In this document: one piece after another, positions 5,781-10,522 of the stretch
Position numbering within the stretch: the stretch's first letter is position 1
Layout of the letters: every line of letters begins with the position of its first letter
Assembly: GCA_937915735.1 (NCBI GenBank)
Contig: CALGGS010000278.1
Span: 1 to 11,038, forward strand
Direction of reading: 5' to 3'
Length of the DNA stretch: 11,038 bases
Source: an uncultured Treponema sp.
GTDB taxonomy: Bacteria; Spirochaetota; Spirochaetia; Treponematales; Treponemataceae
Notes under the pieces: model-generated
The model's input: the letters and a program-made list of their open reading frames with translations, nothing else
Databases searched by the model: none
Told to the model about the DNA's origin: nothing
Program-made: the position numbers and the translations under genes

Positions 5781-7088
5781 CTACTCCTTTTTTTTTAAGT
5801 TCTCATATTTTGCCGTCGCTTTTACAAAGTTGATTTTGCCTAAAGTGCATTCCCCGTTCCTGTTTTTTGCGATAATTAGTTCTCTTGTTGCCGTCCTCTC
5901 GTCTTTGGGAATTATCCGGTTGCCGTGGATGAACATGACTACATCCGCATCCTGTTCGATTGAGCCTGAGCCCCGCAAGTCGCTCAATAAAGGCGGCTTG
6001 TTCTGCCCCTCAGCCCCCCTCGACACCTGGCACAATGCGCAGACAGCGATATTGAACTCCCTCGCCATTTCTTTAAGAGAGCGGGAGACAATCGTCTGTT
6101 TCTCGTATACCGGCATATTCAAGGAGCCAGCGTCCACAAGGCCGATATAATCGACAAAGACAATCTCTATTCCGTACTGCAAGACAAGCCGCCTTACTAT
6201 GCTTTTGAGCTCCATGATGTCGACGCTTGTTTTATCCACGAGGAAGAAGTTTCTCTGCCGGAACTCAGCGGCCTTCTGCTCGAAGGTCTCTCTGTATTTC
6301 TGCTCCGTCAGGTATCCTTTCCTAAGCTGGAAGATTGGAGTGTCAGCAAGAAGCCCCGTAATCTTGAAGGCTATCATCTTGTCGGGAGTCTCAAGCGATA
6401 TGAACGCCACCGGGTGAGCCTTCGCTATGTTCATGCACATTGAGAGCGCAAGTGAAGTCTTACCGATAGAGGGGCGGGCCGCCAATATCGAAAGCTCTCC
6501 TTTCTGGAATCCGTCGGAGACAGAATCAAAGACATCGAATCCCGATAGAATCCCCGTCGGCTCTTTCGTCTGCATAGCCTTGTTGGTCTCGTTTTTAGCC
6601 AGGGTAAAGAGATGGTTGATGTCCGCTATTTTCGTGGTCTCCGCTATCTCCGTGAGCTGCGAGAAGTCAGCGATGATTTTCGTTACATCATCGGGAGTCA
6701 CCTTGTCTGCATGCCCGACTGTTTCCATTGCGGTTCGTAATTTTTTTACGGTTTCCCGCCTCAGAAATACTTCCTGCAACTGCTCGATGTAGAAGTCAAT
6801 GTTAGAGGGGAATCCGTCACCCTCAAGCTCCGCTATGTACACGCCCCCGCCGCAAGCCTCAAGCTGGTTGCTTGTCGCAAGGTACTGAAAGAGAGAGACA
6901 GAGTTTATCTTCATTCCGGCGATGTAGTGCATGTTCACGAGATTCGCATAGAGAAGCTGATTCCGTGAGTCCGTGAACATATCCGCTATGATGTGCTTCT
7001 CCATGAAGTGGGAGTCAAGCAAGGATTCTTTCTGAATGATTGAGCCGATTATGACTTTCTCAAGCTCCGTGATTTCGCTAGTTGTCAT
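5781..7088 (-). CDS. dnaB: DnaB-family replicative DNA helicase
   Basis: This is a ring-forming helicase that unwinds phage DNA at the fork. The N-terminal domain (about 1-120) is the usual helical DnaB collar. The RecA-like C-terminal domain has Walker A ARPSIGKT (204-211), the catalytic Glu233 in SLET, Walker B IVFVDYIGLV (Asp313), the CQVSR glutamine (Gln354), the DnaB signature LSDLRGSGSIEQDADVVMF (368-386) and the arginine-finger segment AKNRNG (407-412). At 435 aa it is slightly shorter than bacterial DnaB, as in many phages. Pfam-style specifics deviate mildly: Ile replaces the usual Met/Gly in the P-loop and Gly replaces Glu in 'LRESG'. It lies directly downstream of the initiator-like gene, with GAGG before the ATG. 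No primase gene is visible nearby, so host DnaG is probably recruited. Confidence 0.96.
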   Translation of the reverse strand: MTTSEITELEKVIIGSIIQKESLLDSHFMEKHIIADMFTDSRNQLLYANLVNMHYIAGMKINSVSLFQYLATSNQLEACGGGVYIAELEGDGFPSNIDFYIEQLQEVFLRRETVKKLRTAMETVGHADKVTPDDVTKIIADFSQLTEIAETTKIADINHLFTLAKNETNKAMQTKEPTGILSGFDVFDSVSDGFQKGELSILAARPSIGKTSLALSMCMNIAKAHPVAFISLETPDKMIAFKITGLLADTPIFQLRKGYLTEQKYRETFEQKAAEFRQRNFFLVDKTSVDIMELKSIVRRLVLQYGIEIVFVDYIGLVDAGSLNMPVYEKQTIVSRSLKEMAREFNIAVCALCQVSRGAEGQNKPPLLSDLRGSGSIEQDADVVMFIHGNRIIPKDERTATRELIIAKNRNGECTLGKINFVKATAKYENLKKKE

Positions 7089-7092
7089 GGCT

Positions 7093-7767
7093 CTACCTCA
7101 GTCCTGCGTAGGGGTCGGAAGAATCCTTTGCTTTCTGCCTTTCAAGCTGATTCTTGTTCCAGTTTTTCAGAAGGCTTTTCCAGTTGTAGACAAGCTCCCA
7201 TCCGTGCTCGTTGTAGTATTCGTAAAACTCTTTCGGGGCAACGATAAGATTATTTGCAGTGCAAAAACTTTCAATTTCAGAAAGTGAGGGAATATTATTA
7301 TTATTTTTATTTAAATTCTTAGTATCAGTAGAAGTATCAGTAGAAGTATCAGTAGAAGTATCAGTAGAATTTAAAGTATCAGTGGTTTTTGCACTTTTTG
7401 CATAGGTTTTTGCACTCGCCAATATATATTTAACTGTTCTTTCTGACACATTGTGTTTTTTAGCAGATTCTGCCGCAGACAATCCGTTTAACCTGTCTTC
7501 CAGAATCTCTTTTTCAAGCTGTGGATTTTTGACGGTAGGTCTCCCGCCTTTTTTGCCGTTCTCAAAATTACGGATTGAAGCGTTTAAGAGAGGGATTCCG
7601 ATTGTAAGTATAATTTTCTCGCTGGTATTAAAGATTGATAAATCCGGCTCAATATCTTCAAACGCATAATCACATATTGCGCTCATAACTTTCATTCTTG
7701 AATCAGAGTTTTCCAGTTCAAGCATTGAGTCGTAAAAACTTTTATAAAAAACAAAAGAATCTCTCAT
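7093..7767 (-). CDS. Replication initiator/replisome-organizer-like protein with DUF6291-type N-terminus
   Basis: This protein probably recognises the phage origin and loads the helicase encoded next. Residues 1-77 (RDSFVFYKSFYDSMLELE... ending NFENGKKGGRP) follow the DUF6291 pattern of phage replication proteins. Residues 95-117 (GLSAAESAKKHNVSERTVKYILA) form a clear helix-turn-helix. Residues 134-149 are a Ser/Thr/Asp repeat made by four DNA repeats. Residues 160-203 (LSEIESFCTANN..., then FYEYYNEHGWELVYNWKSLLKNW) resemble the C-terminal helicase-loader-type segment of phage replisome organizers. The ATG at 7767 has a GGGGAAA purine run upstream, and the DnaB gene begins five bases after its stop. 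The low-complexity linker plus AT-rich flank suggest that the origin lies inside the gene. Confidence 0.8.
   Translation of the reverse strand: MRDSFVFYKSFYDSMLELENSDSRMKVMSAICDYAFEDIEPDLSIFNTSEKIILTIGIPLLNASIRNFENGKKGGRPTVKNPQLEKEILEDRLNGLSAAESAKKHNVSERTVKYILASAKTYAKSAKTTDTLNSTDTSTDTSTDTSTDTKNLNKNNNNIPSLSEIESFCTANNLIVAPKEFYEYYNEHGWELVYNWKSLLKNWNKNQLERQKAKDSSDPYAGLR
7291..7320. other. AT-only tract beside iteron array (candidate unwinding element)
   Basis: Twenty-nine of the thirty bases are A or T; the single C is at 7318. The tract encodes the Asn-rich linker (KNLNKNNNNI) of the initiator-like protein. It directly abuts four perfect 12-bp repeats, the arrangement usual for a DNA unwinding element at an iteron-type origin. 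Function is inferred. Confidence 0.45.
7321..7385. repeat. 12-bp direct repeats (iteron-like) inside the initiator gene
   Basis: On the plus strand the unit AGTATCAGTAGA occurs four times without a mismatch at 7321-7368. After a six-base ATTTAA spacer, a fifth partial copy (AGTATCAGTGG) lies at 7375-7385. The repeats encode the STDT tetrapeptide repeat. A 12-bp unit is a multiple of three, so the array could be plain protein low complexity. However, the exact identity, the fifth spaced copy and the adjacent AT tract fit iterons bound by the protein itself, as in lambda O. Confidence 0.7.
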
Positions 7768-7927
7768 TTAAAATTCTTTCCCCTCGATTTAGAAATAAAG
7801 TGCCGTTTTTCGATTTCCTATGCCGGAAGATTTATCCTAATTGCATTCCGTCAAGTCTCCCCCAAACGGCAAGGGCGAAAAAAGGGTTATAATAAGGAGT
7901 GTGTTGTTTATCGCACAACTGCGTTTT

Positions 7928-7949
7928 TATAAAATCCTCAACGAGGATT
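7928..7949 (-). terminator. Terminator-like hairpin downstream of the SSB-like gene
   Basis: On the minus strand AATCCTC pairs with GAGGATT (7949-7933) around a GTT loop, and four T's straddle the stem end before ATAAAA. The T tail is short, so termination may be partial. It would end transcripts carrying the structured element 7960-8041. Confidence 0.4.
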
Positions 7950-7959
7950 CGGCCGACGG

Positions 7960-8041
7960 CCTAAAGGCGTGCCACTGAATCGAACAGTGGAGGGGGTCGG
8001 GTGGGAGGATGACCCCCAAGCAACCAGCCACGCCCTCTAGG
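7960..8041 (-). ncRNA. Candidate structured RNA with a tRNA-like T-arm in a three-way junction
   Basis: Read on the minus strand, an outer stem pairs CCTAGAGGGCGTG (8041-8029) with CACGCCTTTAGG (7971-7960), six Watson-Crick pairs at the inner end and wobble-rich beyond. Inside are two hairpins. The first, GGGGGTC/GACCCCC (8017-8011 with 7998-7992), has seven perfect pairs and a 12-base loop ATCCTCCCACCC. The second, CACTG-TTCGATT-CAGTG (7989-7973), is a five-pair stem with a seven-base loop that fits the tRNA T-arm consensus exactly. It is not a normal tRNA: there is no D-arm, no seven-base anticodon loop and no CCA. It lies in the 283-bp gap 7768-8050 between the SSB-like and initiator genes and could be a 3'-UTR-derived RNA. 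The CCTCC in the loop resembles an anti-Shine-Dalgarno. Structure is read directly; function is unknown. Confidence 0.45.
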
Positions 8042-8050
8042 ATTGTCCGC

Positions 8051-8581
8051 CTAGAACGGAATGTCTTCGGGGAAGCCGCCGCCGGAAGTCGGGGAAGCCG
8101 CCGCCGGTGTCGGGTCGGGCGGAGGCGGGAGCGGGTTCGCCGCTGCCTTTTTCTCTTCCTTCGGTTTCTGCGGGTAGATAGTCTTATAGGCCTTCGACTT
8201 CTTGTCCGGCTCGTTCTTGTCGTAGGATGGGGCAATCTTGACAATGCCCGTGTGTCCTTTCCAGTGGGCGATGTCAAAGTCACCTTCCTTGATTCCGAAG
8301 CAGAGGAAGAAAGTTGTTATCTGCCGGTTTCCTCTGTCCACATCGTCCTGCGTTACCGGCTGGCCGTTCGCTTTCACTGCTCCGAGTTTCGGGGCTTCAT
8401 TGATGTAGAAAAACGACGGGTTGCATCCCGGATGGTCTTTGATTTCCACATGGATTTCCACGTACTCGTTTCCGCTCTGCTCATAGCAGTTGAGCTTTGC
8501 CTCTTTGATTCTCGCAAGATACTCGCCGTCTGCGAGCATCGGGGCCTCATAAACCGGCTTGTAGTTGTCACCGAATGCCAT
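8051..8581 (-). CDS. SSB-like OB-fold protein with acidic C-terminal tip (DUF669-like)
   Basis: It probably coats single-stranded DNA for the phage recombination/replication machinery. Residues 1-130 (MAFGDNYKPVYEAPMLADGEYLARIKEAKL onward) have the strand-rich pattern of DUF669/OB-fold phage proteins. Residues 135-168 are a Pro/Ala/Lys linker, and the end FPEDIPF matches the acidic-aromatic tail by which SSB proteins recruit partners. I chose ATG at 8581 because AGGAG lies eight bases upstream. The frame is open to an ATG at 8665 inside the preceding gene, but that start has no RBS, giving 204 rather than 176 aa. It follows the P-loop ATPase, a common pairing for Sak4/RecA-like annealing systems. 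The tail DNA contains an out-of-frame 17-bp direct repeat. Confidence 0.78.
   Translation of the reverse strand: MAFGDNYKPVYEAPMLADGEYLARIKEAKLNCYEQSGNEYVEIHVEIKDHPGCNPSFFYINEAPKLGAVKANGQPVTQDDVDRGNRQITTFFLCFGIKEGDFDIAHWKGHTGIVKIAPSYDKNEPDKKSKAYKTIYPQKPKEEKKAAANPLPPPPDPTPAAASPTSGGGFPEDIPF
8069..8107. repeat. 17-bp direct repeat in the SSB-like tail
   Basis: GGGGAAGCCGCCGCCGG occurs at 8069-8085 and again at 8091-8107, a 22-base period. Because 22 is not a multiple of three, the two copies are read in different frames: one as the Ala-rich linker (PAAASP), the other as GGGFP of the acidic tail. Confidence 0.85.
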
Positions 8582-8648
8582 GTTGATTTCTCCTATGTCT
8601 TTTTCTGTATAATTCCACGCCCTGAGAAAGTCGTCCCGGGAGCAGGTA

Positions 8649-9287
8649 TTATTTCTTCGTTTCATTCTTTGCTTTTGTCAGTCCGTAATAGTTGCGGATA
8701 GCGACATCAACCGCTTTAAGATCGTTCGGAATCTCTTTCTTGAACATTCCTTCCGGGCTTTTTGCGGTCATGAATCCGTCAGACTGCGTGACGAAAGAAT
8801 GATTTCCCATTTCGTTTTTCGTGTAGAGAACGATGTCAAAGCACCCCTCCACAGTCAGCTTCTCGTCAAGCATCTTCCCGATTGTCTTTGCCTTCATCGT
8901 TCCGTCATTGTTCTTCTCAAGGTGGTGGAGGAAGTAAACGACTACATCGTCAGGAAGTTTGAAGTTGATGTCGTGGACAAGGTTGCGGAAGTTGTAGGCG
9001 ATTTTCTTGTACAAGTCGAACTGATTCGACTCATACAATCCGTCAAAAAGCTGGTTGACAAGAAGATACTGGCTGTCATCAATCGCATAGCTTTTCTTTG
9101 TCAGCTCTCCGCCCAAAACCTTGTTGATTGCCTCATAAGTCGCATGTGGCATGACTGGAAGTTTTTTCTGAAACGGAAGGCGTGATTTCTCGACGCTGAA
9201 AATTGAAATTTCGTCCGGCTCAAAGTTCTTGAGCGAGTAAGTTTTTCCGCTGCCTGATTCACCCAAGATTAAAACTGGAAGTCCCAT
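8649..9287 (-). CDS. AAA_24 / Sak4-like P-loop ATPase of the recombination cassette
   Basis: This is a single-domain ATPase, probably a RecA-like single-strand annealing or strand-exchange factor. Walker A GESGSGKT is at residues 9-16, Walker B YAIDD at 67-71, and a VVVYFLHH strand with two His at 115-122 matches the polar sensor strand of AAA_24 proteins. At 212 aa it is close to the family's usual size, too short for full RecA. AGGAG nine bases before ATG 9287 supports the start. It follows Gp157 by 12 bases and precedes the SSB-like gene, an order often seen in Bacillota siphophages; Sak4-type proteins are known to work with a phage SSB. Membership of the RecA/AAA P-loop group is sure; the Sak4 role is inferred. 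Confidence 0.87.
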   Translation of the reverse strand: MGLPVLILGESGSGKTYSLKNFEPDEISIFSVEKSRLPFQKKLPVMPHATYEAINKVLGGELTKKSYAIDDSQYLLVNQLFDGLYESNQFDLYKKIAYNFRNLVHDINFKLPDDVVVYFLHHLEKNNDGTMKAKTIGKMLDEKLTVEGCFDIVLYTKNEMGNHSFVTQSDGFMTAKSPEGMFKKEIPNDLKAVDVAIRNYYGLTKAKNETKK

Positions 9288-9299
9288 TTTCTTTATCTC

Positions 9300-9878
9300 C
9301 TATCTGATTTGAAGTGATTTTGATTTTGTTGCCCGGATTCCGCCGAGTATCTCTCCGTCTTTAAGTACAAGCCCGGAATCCGACACCTGCAATTTCCCGC
9401 TCTTGATGTCCGCCGAGATAGCCGACTTGCTGACCTCTTTCTTAATGTAGATGTCGGGAACTTCGGAAATCTTCACATCGTCACAGTTGACGGAAAGCGG
9501 ATTCTCCCGGATTGAGGCCGAGAAAAGAGCCGTCTTAACCTTGTCAATGTGCATTGTGTTCATCGCCCAAAGCAGGATTGACTTCATGCTCTCCATTCGG
9601 TTTGTGGCTGTCTTTGCCCTTGCTGCGAGGCGGTCTAGCTCAGCTTTGTATGTTTTGCGGGTAGCCTCAGCAAGCTCTGCGTTGATTTTAAGGTTCTGGA
9701 TGAACTTTCCGTAAGAATCGAACTTCTCCTTGAAAGTCTCCTCGTTTGCAAGAATCCACTTTTTCAGGGTCTCTTTTTCCTCTTCGGTGAGCTCCCGAGG
9801 CTCTCCGTTCTCGTCCACCGCCGACTCATACAGGTCTTCAATCTCTGTGACCTCATGTGCAATCTCATACATTGTCAT
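9300..9878 (-). CDS. Siphovirus Gp157 family protein
   Basis: The protein fits the Sipho_Gp157 family: a short helical N-terminus (MYEIAHEVTEIEDLYESAVDENGE), long charged coiled-coil helices (about 30-95, with KFIQNLKINAELAEATRKTYKAELDRL), then a beta-rich part with SASIRENPLSVNC, VPDIYIKKEVSK and the C-terminal GGIRATKSKSLQIR. The first members were described from Streptococcus thermophilus phages and were proposed to help in phage resistance or recombination; the biochemical role remains unclear. The start ATG (9878) overlaps the previous stop as ATGA, with GAGGAGG seven bases upstream; a second ATG lies two codons in. It heads the ATPase/SSB-like cassette. Confidence 0.88.
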   Translation of the reverse strand: MTMYEIAHEVTEIEDLYESAVDENGEPRELTEEEKETLKKWILANEETFKEKFDSYGKFIQNLKINAELAEATRKTYKAELDRLAARAKTATNRMESMKSILLWAMNTMHIDKVKTALFSASIRENPLSVNCDDVKISEVPDIYIKKEVSKSAISADIKSGKLQVSDSGLVLKDGEILGGIRATKSKSLQIR

Positions 9879-10048
9879 GCGGCCGCCTCCTCGTTAAGAA
9901 TCTCTTCCAGTTCGCCGAGCTTTGCCCTGAGCAACTTCAGGACGGTCACGGCTTCCATTCCGCCGCAGGAGTTCTCTTTCTCCAAGGCTTTGATGACCGT
10001 CTCATTGATGTTTGAGCAGTCCAAAACGATGTCATGCGCTTTCTTCAT
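9875..10048 (-). CDS. Small helical protein of unknown function (57 aa)
   Basis: I do not recognise this family. It reads MKKAHDIVLDCSNINETVIKA at its start and ends in a helix, VTVLKLLRAKLGELEEILNEEAAA, with leucine spacing that suggests a short coiled coil. Two cysteines (11 and 28) are present but no metal-binding pattern is visible. The ATG at 10048 has GAGGAG about eleven bases upstream and lies 17 bases inside the preceding gene; its stop overlaps the Gp157 start as ATGA. Similar small Leu/Glu-rich proteins often accompany phage recombination cassettes, but no function can be read. Confidence 0.65.
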   Translation of the reverse strand: MKKAHDIVLDCSNINETVIKALEKENSCGGMEAVTVLKLLRAKLGELEEILNEEAAA

Positions 10049-10196
10049 TTTCTGTTGTCTCCTCTGCTTTTCTTACCCTTACTACGAGCCGGATAAGTGA
10101 CTCATCCTCTTTGTTCTTGTTTGCCGAAAGAATCTCATAGGGGCTTTCCTTGTCCCAGCTCCGAATCTTCTGACATAAGTCCAGAATGTAATCCAT
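10032..10196 (-). CDS. Small charged protein of unknown function (54 aa)
   Basis: This short gene begins MDYILDLCQKIRSWDKESPYEI and ends in a charged stretch (RVRKAEETTENEESA). It has no recognisable motif. The support is genomic: ATG at 10196 is preceded by GAGAGGAG at good spacing, it starts 16 bases after the stop of the membrane-protein gene, and its stop overlaps the following gene by 17 bases. An amphipathic helix (residues 2-15) and a central LIRLVVRVRK segment are the only structural hints. Confidence 0.6.
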   Translation of the reverse strand: MDYILDLCQKIRSWDKESPYEILSANKNKEDESLIRLVVRVRKAEETTENEESA

Positions 10197-10211
10197 TTCT
10201 TTTTTCTCCTC

Positions 10212-10349
10212 TCAGAAAAAGATGTCCGTTACGAATATGAATGAGAACCAGCCGAAAAAGATTCCCAGGCAAAAGACAGCAAGAAGCCATTCCTTATAGT
10301 TTCCGTCGTCCTTCCTGAATCCGTTCTTTGTTTTCTTTAAGTTCATCAT
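10212..10349 (-). CDS. Single-span small membrane protein (45 aa)
   Basis: The protein has a basic N-terminus (MMNLKKTKNGFRKDDGNYKE), then one hydrophobic segment from Trp21 to about Val40 (WLLAVFCLGIFFGWFSFIFV) and a five-residue tail TDIFF. The charge distribution suggests that the N-terminus stays in the cytoplasm. GGGGGA lies just upstream of the two tandem ATGs (10349, 10346), and the gene fits exactly between its neighbours. Tiny phage membrane proteins in early operons can act in superinfection exclusion, host-membrane modulation or lysis control; which applies here cannot be told, and lysis seems less likely given the early position. Confidence 0.65.
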   Translation of the reverse strand: MMNLKKTKNGFRKDDGNYKEWLLAVFCLGIFFGWFSFIFVTDIFF

Positions 10350-10354
10350 TCCCC

Positions 10355-10522
10355 CTACTGTGACAAGACCCAGGTCTTAAGCTCGTCACGATTAAAAACC
10401 AGCTTCTCGTCAATTTTGTGAAACGGAAAGTCTTTCCGGGTGGCCTTTAAGTCATAGACTTTTTTTGTGCTCACCCTCAGATATTCCGCCGCTTCCTTGA
10501 TGTTCAGAAAATCTTTATCCAT
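10355..10522 (-). CDS. Excisionase-family helix-turn-helix DNA-binding protein (55 aa)
   Basis: This is a complete small winged-helix protein of the MerR/excisionase (HTH_17) type. It reads LNIKEAAEYLRVSTKKVYDLKATR (helix-turn-helix with the typical KEAAEYL and recognition helix), then FPFHKIDEKLVFNRDELKTWVLSQ (wing and last helix, with the conserved R-D-E-L-x-x-W). Proteins of this type act as excisionases, regulators or plasmid/phage control factors. The ATG at 10522 overlaps the upstream gene's stop by eight bases, and AAGGAG lies eight bases before it. No integrase is visible, so a regulatory role is as likely as excision. Confidence 0.85.
   Translation of the reverse strand: MDKDFLNIKEAAEYLRVSTKKVYDLKATRKDFPFHKIDEKLVFNRDELKTWVLSQ

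Noticed and set aside
7903..7919. Inverted repeat GTTGT-N7-ACAAC upstream of the initiator gene
   Set aside because: Arms are only five bases and no second copy was seen, so an operator cannot be supported beyond chance.
7888..7978. Plus-strand TATAAT, AAGGAG and a 25-codon ORF
   Set aside because: There is no matching -35 element, the expected transcription start would fall at or after the AAGGAG, and the TTG start spacing is poor; it probably arises by chance in the AT-rich gap.
7960..8041. Ordinary tRNA gene or tRNA-derived attP site
   Set aside because: The T-arm and six acceptor-like pairs are present, but there is no D-arm, the middle hairpin has seven pairs and a 12-base loop, and no CCA follows. 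A plain attP would carry only the tRNA 3' half, whereas the 5' strand is present too and no integrase is seen.
7927..8283. Minus-strand Arg/Thr/Pro-rich ORF overlapping the SSB-like C-terminus
   Set aside because: It is an alternative frame of the Pro/Ala-rich linker and the structured gap, and its composition is an artefact of GCC-rich DNA.
8009..8701. Plus-strand ORF of 230 codons opposite the SSB-like gene
   Set aside because: It is antisense to a well-supported gene, has low-complexity Arg/Leu content caused by the GC-rich tail, and no RBS or family resemblance.
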